From Collybiopsis luxurians FD-317 M1 (Eukaryota > Basidiomycota > Agaricomycetes > Agaricales > Omphalotaceae), in NCBI GenBank assembly GCA_000827265.1, contig KN834911.1:19668-41801 (forward strand): a stretch of 22,134 bases of DNA, read 5' to 3'. The notes below the pieces were generated by a model. It was not told where the DNA came from. It did no database searches and saw nothing but the letters and a program-made list of their open reading frames with translations. Position 1 is the first letter of the stretch. Each line of letters begins with the position of its first letter. Positions 1 through 9,400 of this stretch are shown in pieces. The translations under genes and the position numbers were made by a program.

Positions 1-460
1 GTTGTATTGGAATTGCCTTGTATCAGATGGTTCAGACAAAATGTGTTAATTCCAATTGAGCATTTGCCGAAAACATAACAGTGTTGTATGGGAAAATCCA
101 AGGAAACCCTGATCAAGCAAATAAATTTCCAGGCACAGTGGATGATCCAAGACAGCTTGATTAGGGCAATGACCTTCAATAAGTGTGTGTAGCAGTGAAG
201 TCATAGGTTTTACATTGGAAGTGTATTATATTAGATGTTCTGAGAAAAGGGTAGTAATTTTGATCAAGCAAATGCTGAAAAAGGGACTACACTAATTGGA
301 AATCTTATTTCACTCACATTGTCTTGGATGATCCAAGAAAGGGGTATTAATATTGATTGAGTATTTGTTGAAAAAGAAGCATACATCATTTTACAGTAGA
401 ATAGAGCACAAACAGTAATATATAAAGATATATTATTTTTACTTATTAACCCTTTATGCA
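1..460. repeat. Degenerate short repeats, no gene seen
   Basis: No credible coding frame is visible. A word of the type TTGA(T)CAAGCAAATGCTGAAAAAG recurs in altered form at about 51-73, 108-125, 258-285 and 349-378, and GGATGATCCAAGA occurs at about 142-153 and again at about 325-337. This suggests an old, decayed repeat unit, but the spacing is irregular and no clean unit can be defined. AT-rich, with a single CpG (68). Confidence 0.35.
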
Positions 461-466
461 ATCTGG

Positions 467-530
467 GGTAACCTCAGGTAACCTGAGCCAACCTGAGACA
501 ACCTAGGAGAACTTAGGGCACCCTAGGATA
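467..530. repeat. 10-bp tandem repeat (about 6 units)
   Basis: From 471 the sequence falls into consecutive 10-mers: acctcaggta, acctgagcca, acctgagaca, acctaggaga, acttagggca, ccctaggata. The consensus is roughly ACCTNAGNNA. The units differ from each other mainly by transitions. It lies about 40 bases upstream of the F-box pseudogene. The same CCTGAG/CCTAGG vocabulary with 10-base phasing occurs inside the hairpin insertion at 9084-9326, so it may be a remnant of that kind of element. Confidence 0.75.
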
Positions 531-571
531 TAGGGGTTGGACTGTGGAAATCTAGATACTATGAAGTAAAA

Positions 572-1929
572 TTGCAGCAGCTGCAAAGTCACTTTTACTT
601 TTTTGAAGCAAGACATCAAAAGCTTAAGATCTATGCATCTACTCTGGGATCTTTGAGATCTCCAATACAAAGACTGTCTGTTGAGTTGTGCAGGATATTT
701 GCTTTTGCATGCATGCATAATGACTTAAAGCAATACTCCTGTGGAATGGTGTCTATTATTTTGTCAGTTTGCTACAGATGGCACCTTATTGCAGTTAATT
801 GTCCAGAACTATGGTCCCAGTTGAGTTTGGACCTTTGCACAGAATATCAATATGATAACTGGTACAATTCAGTGATGACCAAGCTAGCGCTGTTGTACTT
901 GGAACACTCTGGTCATCATCCCCTGTTGCTCTCCTTTAATAGTATTCCATGGAAATACTCCATAGATGGGTGTGCTAATCATCCTCTGCTGCAAAAACTC
1001 TCTGATCAATCTGCACAATGGAAACATGTTTCTTTTTCCCTGGCAGAGTATCCCTTACAAGAGTTTCCAGCATGGATTGATCTTGATCTGCCAGGCTTGG
1101 AATCGTTTGCACTGAGAGTAGAGGCAAATGAACAGGCATGGGCACTTGCTGTGATGCTGCAGAACTTTTTGATTTTGTGCTACATTTCTTCTTCCAATGC
1201 AAATTTAATTTGGGATGAGACATTATTGATTGATGTACAGGAGTTGCATTACAATGTGGACTGCTGGAACTTTTACAACATTGTCAGTCAGTTTTCAAAG
1301 CTGGTTGAACTCCATGTTGGTAATGCCTCATCATCCAATGTTTCAGAATCATTCAAGTTGTCAACTCCTCTTCAACTGTGAAATGTGGAGCAGTTCTTTG
1401 TGGAAATGAAAGTTTCTGAAACTACCTCTAATGAGAATTATCTCTCATCTCTCCTCTCCTCACTCACACTTCTGCACCTCTGGGTGCTTTTCCTCAAACA
1501 ACGAGAGGAGCAAGATGACATATCCAGCTTTCTACTGAAGAGGCAGTGACAATTCTGAGACTGACTTCTTCTTTAAAGGGACTGAAATTGGAAGATCACT
1601 GCTTTCAAAATCACATTATCACAGAAGGATTTCTCTGAAGCTTGCACAGCTTAAAATGCAGCTCCATTCAAAGCTCTCCTTTGCTTCTCCTGCAATGCTT
1701 AAAACTACTAACACTAGTAGCAAAAAAACCCAATGTTAACCTTGAGGCATTTGGTGCAGCCATTATGTCATGGTCCAGAATGGATGAGGAATGGCCCAGT
1801 CCCAATGGAGTAATGAACCTAGAAGCAGTTGAGTTATTCTTTACAAGGCAAGAGGGTCCAATATTGATGAGTGTCTTAGAACTACTAAGACAGTTGGAAC
1901 CTGTTGGAATGAGAATCATTGTGAAATGA
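572..1929 (+). pseudogene. F-box protein pseudogene (basidiomycete LRR/F-box type)
   Basis: The first 269 residues read like the large family of Agaricomycete F-box proteins. The order is a helical lead-in, the F-box core SPIQRLSVEL..RIFAFA (residues about 30-47), the VCYRWHLIAVNCPELWSQL segment (about 66-83), then leucine-rich text such as LEHSGHHPLLLSF and HPLLQKLSDQSAQWKHVSF. Such proteins recruit substrates to SCF ubiquitin ligases. The frame is stopped by TGA at 1379-1381 but stays open in the same frame to 1549. It then resumes one frame over (about 1540 onward: ILRLTSSLKGLKLEDHCF), meets a second TGA at 1636-1638, and ends with the family-like C-terminus at 1642-1929. So there are two nonsense codons and one frameshift. 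Both TGA codons stand where CGA (Arg) is plausible, which fits CpG deamination. No ATG is found at the expected N-terminus, so the true start is missing or unclear. Confidence 0.85.
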
Positions 1930-2868
1930 AGAGGTGACAAGGATTCTATGATTTGACAAACACTGGGAGTGGTTTTTTAGTTTTGTTGTTCAGTTCTACA
2001 TGCATCTGTCCTTGAAAAGATTGTGGAAATTATGATAAAATATAGTGCCAATATAGATCAATTTATAAATGACCGCTAACAAAAAATATGGCTGCTTACA
2101 GACCTTCTCCAAGTCTAATAGAAGGTATATATGTACTGTATGTCAAAGAATTGGTATCTGGAAGAGTTTCTACTTTAATGGATAGTCTGTGGTGAAAAAA
2201 AGAGATAAAGATATTTTCAATGTTTCAGCAGTTAAACTGTTGCCTTGTATGTTACCTTTTTAAAACAATTGTGTTGGCTTCAGCATTGTACACCACTGGC
2301 ACCATCACAGGATGTGCACTTAATTTATCACCCATACTAAAGTGACTAGAGGAGGGCCACCATTTGTTCTGCTTGATCTTGTAAGAAGTTAACCAACCTC
2401 ATCTTGTGAGCTCCCCTTTCACAACTGGACATTTCCTCAGTGTATGAAGAGAAATTAACTGCAGACTGCCTATGATTTCCTCTGTGAAGATCTGACCTCA
2501 TGTTGCTTGACATTCCTGCACAAATGACCAGTTTACAAAGGACATGTATGATGCTTTAAAGACCTAATGAAATCCAAGTCACTTGTGCCATTCTAAATGT
2601 CAACAGCCAGAGCTGATAGGGGAAGAACCTAAACACCTCACCCAACTGACAACAGCCATTGAAACACAACCAGCTTGAATGGCTTAGGAGTTTATTTATT
2701 GGGGCTCTTTGTGGATGTTACACAGGACGCAGCAGTTGTTAGAGGATCATTGTCATATGTTAATGCATTTGTAGCACTTTGACTATTGCATTGAGTGCAC
2801 CACTGTGAAGTTCACCACCCACACTACATGTCTGAGGACCTACATTCATTGGAGCATGAAGATCCACT
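1930..2868. other. Non-coding stretch, nothing recognised
   Basis: Contains the 3' flank of the F-box pseudogene, followed by AT-rich sequence with stops in all frames. I see no structured repeat, RNA gene or recognisable exon. Only two CpG are present. Confidence 0.5.
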
Positions 2869-3704
2869 TTGAATTTACCCTTCTTGCCCCTTTCTGAACT
2901 ACAGAATCACCATCAGAAGCTTCCTACGACTGCTGAGAGTGACAACACTGAGAACCAAATTCTGATGCATGCATTTATCCAATTTTTCCTACCATTGCAA
3001 TTGACCAATAAATGCATACAACAATTGATTTCCCCACTTGCAAACATTGACCTTGAAATTTTTATCTGTGCCATTCACCAATTTAGAAACAGGAACAAAT
3101 TTGCAAAGTGTTGAATTTAATGCTGTACATTACCATCAACTGATGTACAGGTGTAAGAGGTCTACTTCTCAACAAATGCAAAATATGCTATCTTACTGAC
3201 ACTTGTCCTTTTGAGAGTGATGTAGATTGAGTGTCTAAATGAATGCCTATGGAATCCACTGAGCATTCCTGTCATGTGCATTACCTTGGCAGTCCTGAAT
3301 CAGTGCTTTGAACAGAGTCCATTGAAATCCACACAGGAAATCATTAATCTTCTTTCTGTTCACTCAGTAGCTTTATACCTGTCTTATCCTCCTATTTACA
3401 GGAACAAATCTCATGACAACTAGTCAAATACAAAGGCGCAGTCAAGTATTCCGGAACATAGTTGCAGACATTTGTGAGGGGAGAAGTGGGAAGCATGTTC
3501 ATCCTTGAGCATGTACTTTTTGGATTTATTGAAAAACCAACATCACTTGAGAAGGAGGAATCAAAAAATTGAACCATTCTCCACTGGGCATTGCATCTGC
3601 CTAAACAATACACTCAAATTCTAGAGCTCATTCAAACAAAGTATACAGAAAGAGCTACATACTGCTTGTGCTTTGTCCTCAATTATCACACTATCAAGGA
3701 CTGA
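2869..3704 (+). pseudogene. Unrecognised degenerate multi-exon gene
   Basis: Two plus-strand blocks look coding, but I cannot name a family. The first ends at the TGA at 3112-3114 with a helical, hydrophobic text (FIQFFLPLQLTNKCIQQLIS, then DLEIFICAIHQFRNRNKFAKC). The second, 3468-3704, follows a plausible acceptor (GTTGCAG, ends 3467). It reads TFVRGEVGSMFILEHVLFGF, has one in-frame TGA at 3570-3572, and continues HWALHLPKQYTQILELIQTK to a TGA at 3702. The stretch between them also has long open segments, but I could not resolve the exon joins. The blocks could belong to one alpha-helical protein or be chance reading. The coding call rests on amino-acid composition and plausible splice sites only. 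Confidence 0.3.
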
Positions 3705-5012
3705 TGAAAACTGCTATTTGTGCAATGCCTCCATGTACTGGGAAATTATGCCATGGTAGTCAGCAGTTGAAAGGCACCAGTCATGAGAGAATATGAACCC
3801 ATAGGACAGAAATGCACTCTGAATTACCAGATATGAAAATGTCTGGAAGGTTGAGTGCTGATAGTGGCTCTGCTGTCAAGTGTAACTGCAAAATAGGGTC
3901 AGGAGCCAACTGCAGTAAAGGAAGTGGGGTACTTGGCATTTCTTTTTGCTGCAAGAGAGCTGTAGCAGTAGCTATAGTACCAATTGCAATGAAATTTTCC
4001 CAGTTATTATAGTGCACTTGAATATTGGCTGGTTCTGGCTGGAGTCATCTCAGCAATGATCTGCATCAATTCATATTAAGCTAGATCATCTTCAGATCTC
4101 CTTCTTTCCTGAGAACTGATTTTTGGTCAGGGAAATGCCTAAAAAGGATATTATATGTTGCTTTGTGACCAATCAAATCAGAGTGGTATAGACACACTCA
4201 CACTCTCTATACAGCACCAGAGTACTGTAGCTCTAATAATTCATACCAATATGCAGTGCTGAAGTGTTGATCTAAGAAGGTCAACAAATCTTGGAATGGT
4301 CCCCTTCCCATATCTTTTCCTGTCTTTAGATGGCATAAGTGGCTTGCTGTGCAGCCAGATCAAGACCAGATAGAGTTTTAGACTTCTTACTCCTGGCAGA
4401 AAATTCAATTCCAACAGAACAATCTCACCATTCATACTGTCTGCTATTCAGCTATTATCTTTCTGATGATGAACTGGTTTACTGCATGCCTCTACTGAGA
4501 ACTACAGCCCAGCCCAGAAACATTGTCATTCTCAGAACAATTGAAGAACAGCATTTGATGATCTGCTTTGAAAACTGAAGAGGTCCATGTTCATCCTCTG
4601 AGATTCCCATGCCCATTGCAGAAGCCAAACAAGGGATTATTGGCCAATTTTAATGAAGAATGAGATTCAATGCAGCCACTTTGGACCCAGCCCTCTCTGT
4701 ACAATGATGCAGTCACCAACTGGTGATCCCTCCACATCAATTGCAAGTCTGTTCTAATCTCAAGAATTTTACTGTATCATTTCCTATATGTTTTTAAATA
4801 AGCACTTCACTGGGTGAACAACCTAGTGCTTCAAATTTTTGCAGATCCATTCTGACATTCAAATTTATTCCAACATAACCCTAATTCTATCCTTTCTGGT
4901 GTGTAATATAATAGAATGCACTTTAGCATGAGCCTCATGGAATATCCTTTTAAATACTACCTTGGATTGGCCCACTCTGCCAGCTCTTTCTGCTCTCTAC
5001 TCTCATTCAAAA
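3705..5012. other. Unassigned stretch with two short unexplained open frames
   Basis: Open frames at 3812-4012 (+, or 3781-4017 on the minus strand) and 4339-4578 (+, text YCLLFSYYLSDDELVYCMPL) are longer than most chance frames here. Neither matches a family I know, and no splice structure could be worked out. They may be further exons of the unrecognised gene upstream. From about 4600 to 5012 I see only promoter-like or intergenic sequence before the DUF6534-type gene, with no clear TATA box. Confidence 0.3.
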
Positions 5013-7282
5013 ATGTCTGAAGCAGCATATAATTTCAAAACTATCCCTCCTTTGCATAACACTGTGCATCCAAGTTTTAACCTACTGCATAGCTTGAACT
5101 GACATTGTGGTTTTACATGCACAGATGGGTGCACTCCTCATTGGAATCTTGTAAGTGTTTTACTTTTCACCTACATTCAATCCTGAATATTTACTTGCAA
5201 TTGATAGTATATCTACCACATAAGGATGCAGATCCAGTAAGCTCACAGTGCAGTACACCCAACTTACCATCATCATTGTTAGCCTTTGGGGAATCACTTG
5301 CACACAGACCCATCAGTATTTTTTGGTAAAGCCACTTTCAATAATGGGCCCACTTACATAATTCCTTGCAGACTTTCTTTAGTCAAGACAAAACATGACT
5401 GAAGTTTTTTGTGCATCCTCCTCTATTCTTTGCACCTCAATTCTGTCTCAAATGGCATATCTGTCTGCAGGTGGCTTTTATTTTGTAAGTATACTAGTTA
5501 GGTAAACCATTTCTCCCTTGCAACTGCAAATTTCATGCACAGTGCTCTTGATACAATTCACCAAATTATGCTCTCACATGTTGCCTATGTCTACCTGGTC
5601 TCAAATTATGGAAATCTTGAATATCTTGGAGTTGTTACATGGTGAGTACTCTTCAAAGACCATGATAGAATCCTGTTTCAAGTCTCTGCTATTTGATCAG
5701 GAACATGTTGGTGAGCCTTACTGACCAAATGACTTGCCATTGGATAACTACCCTCCCAGGTCATAGGTCATGGTGGTTCTTTTGATAATTTATTTTTTTA
5801 TTTTCAAGGCCACATCCTTGACTGATTTACTTACCTTTACTCTCAGGCTGTGATTAGATTTTTTGTTCAAATGCAAGTTTCCTCTGATTCCCCCTTGCAA
5901 CTATTCTGACATGTGGCATCTTAGTTTTTTATGCTGGCAAATTTGGATCTGTGCATTCAAGGAATTTTTTTGTCCAGTCAATGTAGACTGAAAGTTCTTT
6001 AATTGCAATGAGCAAAAGAAATCTCTTCTGGATTAGCCCCATAGTAAATACCATTCTGTTTGACTTCCACTGGAAAAATGCTGACTCTGGTATGACCTTT
6101 TAGATTCTGATTGTATTGGGGAGTTTTGCAATTCCCATTTGTGTGTTTTGTCATTTCTCACAAGTGATCCATTTGTTATTAAGAAACCTTTGTCAAGTGT
6201 ATTTTGTGAAGTTATATGTCACTTGCAAGCTAAGCTCCAGTCCTATTCCTTGACCTGCAGATGCCTAGATGGTCTCTTCAAACATGGGTAAAGCTAACTG
6301 ACCTGACTGTAATTGTCACTTTGATACTTCCATCAACAATGCCACTCCTGACTCATGCCCATTTTACAGAAAGAATCAAAGGCAGTCAATGGTCTGAATT
6401 TTGGTGCTGATATTGTCATCTCTTTCACCTTGGTATCTGTGTCTTTGTTCCCCAAGCAATGGAGTCTGACTGGACACACTTTCCACTTGACAAGTATACC
6501 TTTTTCATACATCAAAATCTGGAATCAAGTGGTGTGTATTTTTATAAAGAACATCCTCTCATTGATCCACTAGAACTGATGCCCTGATGAATCATCTGAT
6601 GTATTTTTCCTTGAAGACTGGACTTTCAATAAGGTCAGCACTGAATCTATCTCTTTATCTCAATCTCATCAACTTAAAATTCATGCTGGACCCTAGTCTC
6701 TGTGCAATCCTGTCCTTGTTATCAGTAACTTTTCATCCCCAAAAAGCAATTGCTGAGTCTTATTCATATGGTTAGATTTCTCTATGGCCAGACACTTTCA
6801 TATACATCACCTTTTACTGTGTCCTTGCTCACTGTGCGTAAACTGTGACCAGTAGCTTAACCCTAACATTATTTCCAATGCAGTATATACCAATTCATTT
6901 CTGGCAACATGAGCCATTCCATTGTGTCCTTCTATGTTTAGCTTACCACTGCCAAAGTCTTAATGCTTGCAAAGAATTGAGAAAATCAAACTGCCCTCCT
7001 GGTACTTTGTTCTTGCCTGACAGCAGCATTCAATGGTCTCAAAAAACCCATACCCAAACTGATATGAGAGCTTCCAAAGTTGACATATACCTAGTTCAGT
7101 ATTTTCAGAAGTTTTCTCAGCATTGAACTTGACTGATCATTTTGCAGAGCAGGATAACAGAAACTTTTGAAGAAATTGAATGTGATGTTGAGTCTCAAAT
7201 TCAATCAGGTAGCACAACTGTGAGTTACTCTCAAAGCACACATATCAAAGCTGCTGAACTGAATCTTTCTGATGCAGAGTAA
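5013..7282 (+). pseudogene. DUF6534-family multi-pass membrane protein gene, decayed
   Basis: Reading across short GT-AG introns recovers most of a DUF6534-type protein, a basidiomycete family of about seven membrane helices with unknown function. ATG is at 5013 (MSEAAYNFKTIPPLHNT). Introns: 5064-5124, 5151 to about 5282 (3' side unclear), 5326-5371, 5411-5470, 5485-5542, 5642-5700, 6309-6369, 6433 onward, 6634-6696, 6725-6775, 6834-6883, 6909-6957, 7094-7147. Family landmarks: MGALLIGIL, LWGITCTQTHQYF, LDTIHQIMLSHVAYVYLVSN with NYGNLEYLGVVTW, SKRNLFW, KAVNGLNFGADIVISFTL, SLCAILSLLS with LWPDTFIYITFYCVLA, LYTNSFLATLNACKELRK, and a final exon closing at TAA 7280-7282. Damage: TGA at 5396-5398 where Trp is expected, TAG at 5984-5986, unresolved frame problems at about 5720-5960, and intron 6909-6957 beginning AT instead of GT. 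Frame is kept across nearly all introns, so decay appears recent, or some splicing may still work. Confidence 0.85.
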
Positions 7283-7984
7283 ATCTATCTCCTCCCAGGC
7301 CACTCTGCCACTTTGATTTGCAAACAGTCAAGGTTAAAGCAGCACAGCAGAATGAGCACAATCAGCACAATGGAATGGAAAAATGGACATTCCTCTGTAT
7401 ATAAACTAGTTGCTTGTACATATAATGAATTATTTTTGTACATACTCCCACATGCCTGTGCATTAAGCAAGTACCCAAAGTCTGGACATGCAGGTAAGAT
7501 TTACATAGAGTGCAAAATTCTATGCTGAATGCTGAAAGTCAAGCTCTCACCATAAAAGGTCATTATTCAATTTACTCCTATTCATGCGCACCCTGCCTTT
7601 CCTCATATAAGAATGCCCCCTACTGGGATTCACTACCATCACAAACCACCCAATGATGAATCATAACAGTTTGTTTCTTGCCACTTGCTGGCCCCTTCCT
7701 GCATCATGGTAGAAGGAAGAAGAGAAGAGTATTTATATATTGTGAAAGAGTTCTGAAACAGTGCATGTGATGTGACCTGTCACCTCATACTCAGATGCAT
7801 CACTGCTCCAGAATTTAGAGAAAATTTAATTCAAAAGTGAAAATGCTATCAAATCTGACAAATAGCCTATGATCATCTATATGCAGTCAAAATATTAAAA
7901 TATAAAAATTTTATTCAGTGCCCCCTCCATCTGAGCCACATGTTCTGATGCTGTTGTCATCTGCTAGTCTTTGAACCTCTCATC

Positions 7985-8233
7985 TCATGTATCTTCCTCT
8001 GAATGAACTCTTTCCAGCAATACCACTGACTTGGGACTCATACCATCTCTTTTCCTGTCCTCTACTTTCCTCCACTTTAGCTTTTTTCCTCTCTCTTTTT
8101 CTAACATCTTCCATATGTCCAGTACAAGCTTGTTATTAGCTTTGGGCTCATAAAGAAAGGAGAGGCCAGTACACACTGAGACTGTGATGAAGAAACAAGC
8201 ATGGATCATAGAGAGAGAACAGTCAAATGCCAC
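7985..8233 (-). CDS. Weak candidate: 82-residue protein, unrecognised
   Basis: A minus-strand frame with ATG at 8233 encodes a short peptide. It has a hydrophobic stretch near the N-terminus (HACFFITVSVCTGLSFLY) that could be a signal anchor, then a strongly basic middle (KERGKKLKWRKVEDRKRD). A TATAAAAA on the minus strand lies about 52 bases upstream (8285-8292), at a reasonable promoter distance. The copia 5' LTR begins only 23 bases beyond that TATA, so any longer promoter would be interrupted. I do not recognise the protein. It may be a first exon or a chance frame; the case rests on the TATA spacing and composition alone. Confidence 0.2.
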   Translation of the reverse strand: MAFDCSLSMIHACFFITVSVCTGLSFLYEPKANNKLVLDIWKMLEKERGKKLKWRKVEDRKRDGMSPKSVVLLERVHSEEDT

Positions 8234-8284
8234 AGGTTTAGAAATAGTTGAGCTGTCTGATTGTTTGCAAAAAAGAAGGTGCAG

Positions 8285-8292
8285 TTTTTATA
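8285..8292 (-). promoter_or_regulatory. TATA-like box for the minus-strand ORF candidate
   Basis: TATAAAAA on the minus strand, about 52 bases upstream of the ATG at 8233. Such a match is easily met by chance in AT-rich DNA, so it is only suggestive. Confidence 0.2.
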
Positions 8293-8314
8293 TCCTCCAA
8301 GGAGATTTACATTG

Positions 8315-8666
8315 TATTGAAAGAAGTGCTGAAACACTTCTAAGGACATGTACAATGTGTATATGTAGTATAGACAAAAGTAGAATAGTTTTAGTAGTTG
8401 GACTCTGGAGATGGGGAAAAGTTTGTGTCATTGGAATATTTTGGCAGGGCACAGAAATGTGGACACCTGTTTTCATGCCTCATGCATTTGCATGCAAATA
8501 GGACCAAGCAGACCTCTAATCCTTATATGTCTAGAAAGAGTCTAGTCAGAATACTCAATCTGTTGACACTACGAATTACAAACAATCTATTAAACAAGTT
8601 ATTATTACCAAACCAAAACTTGTTGTGATCTCAATCATTGCTGCTCTAGTTGTCTGAAATTTAACA
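8315..8666 (+). repeat. Copia 5' LTR (352 bp)
   Basis: Matches the other LTR copies end to end; compared by eye it is about 94% identical to 15032-15382. It begins TATTGAAAG where the other copies have TGTTGAAAG, and ends TTTAACA, giving TG..CA ends with one terminal change. It holds a 7-bp stem near its start (AGAAGTG..CACTTCT) and the perfect palindrome ATTTGCATGCAAAT at 8486-8499. The LTR supplies promoter and polyadenylation functions for the element. The primer-binding site follows without a gap. Confidence 0.92.
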
Positions 8667-8678
8667 GGTTATGGGCCC
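8667..8678 (+). other. Primer-binding site for an initiator tRNA-Met half
   Basis: GGTTATGGGCCC starts on the first base after the LTR. It is complementary to the anticodon stem-loop of eukaryotic initiator tRNA-Met (GGGCCCAUAACC, anticodon CAU), not to a tRNA 3' end. Drosophila copia is known to prime with an internal (half) fragment of this tRNA. The match is 12 of 12 bases. Confidence 0.8.
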
Positions 8679-8838
8679 TGGCCTTTAAAAATTGTGCATT
8701 GCTTGTTGATTACTCTTGATTGCTTTGTTGTTGGCTTTTGTGACATTTACTGTCATTGTTGTTATCAGTGCAAGTTATTGTTAACTGCACATTGCTTTTG
8801 CTATTGTTGGCTTTATTATCAAACACTCAACTATCACT

Positions 8839-9400
8839 ATGGCTGAATCATCTCTTCTTAAAATCAAAGTATTGGATAACTCCAATTACAATGAATGGTG
8901 GGGGGACATGCATGGCTGATGAGTAAAGGCTATTGGTGGCTTGGTATTGGAAAATCAGATCAAATACAACACTTGAAGGAGTGATGATCCAGTGGCAATG
9001 TGGACTACATTGGAGAAATCCATGTGTCTAAGAAGCCTGGTGCTAGCTTATGATGAGCTGTTCTCAATTGTCAAATCAGAGGACATCAGAAAAAACACTT
9101 TTGTTCCAGGCTGCCAGAGCCAGCCTAAGAACACCTCCCCAATCCTAGGTGATTTCAGGCAGCCTGAGGCAGTCCAAAGGAGCCTGGGATCCACAGAGAC
9201 ACTGAGGACAATTCAGGTTGCTTCCAGGGAACCTCAACTCTCCTAGGCTGCTTGAAATCACCTAGAATTGGGGGGTGTCCTTAGGCTAGCTCTGGCAGCC
9301 TGAGACAAAAGTGTTTTTTTCTGATGGAGGAGTCATTACAATCTCTTGATGATAGAGTGGAGGCTGCTATGAATCAGATTAAAAGGTTGCACCATATGAG
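8839..9400 (+). pseudogene. Copia gag, broken
   Basis: Gag begins with ATG at 8839 (MAESSLLKIKVLDNSNYNEW), in keeping with copia Gag N-termini that open with a short binding text and a conserved NY.W motif. It then meets a TGA after a few more codons and shifts frame (AMWTTLEK at about 8995, LVLAYDELFSIVKSEDI to about 9083). A hairpin insertion follows. Gag text resumes at 9327 with MEESLQSLDDRVEAAMNQIK and ends near 9395, where integrase C-terminal text begins. The zinc-knuckle and protease regions are absent. Gag would form the particle that holds the element RNA; this copy cannot encode it. Confidence 0.75.
9084..9326. mobile_element. MITE-like hairpin insertion in gag
   Basis: A 243-bp segment with long terminal inverted repeats: 9084-9169 pairs with 9242-9326, about 85 bases with roughly 8 mismatches and one single-base gap. 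The ends read CATCAG..CTGATG. GAGGA stands on both sides (9079-9083 and 9327-9331), consistent with a 5-bp target duplication. No coding capacity. The 72-base centre and inner arms show CCTGAGG/CCTAGG words in 10-base phase. It splits the gag frame, so it arrived after the retrotransposon. The superfamily is unknown. Confidence 0.75.

Larger units (their letters stand above)
7283..8314. other. 3' flank and intergenic sequence up to the 5' LTR
   Basis: Follows the stop of the DUF6534-type gene. AT-rich with no recognised gene on the plus strand. A minus-strand AATAAA lies near 7905. The only candidate is the short minus-strand frame annotated separately at 7985-8233. Confidence 0.5.

Noticed and set aside
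264..461. 65-residue minus-strand frame
   Set aside because: Lies in AT-rich repeat remnants and has no family-like text or splice context.
3781..4017. Overlapping plus and minus open frames
   Set aside because: Both strands are open over the same bases; I recognise neither protein and cannot choose, so no gene is called.
8184..8501. 105-residue plus-strand frame
   Set aside because: Two thirds of it is LTR sequence; similar frames recur in each LTR copy by descent.
8992..9246. Apparent 84-residue ORF
   Set aside because: It runs from gag straight into the hairpin insertion, so the second half is not protein-coding by origin.
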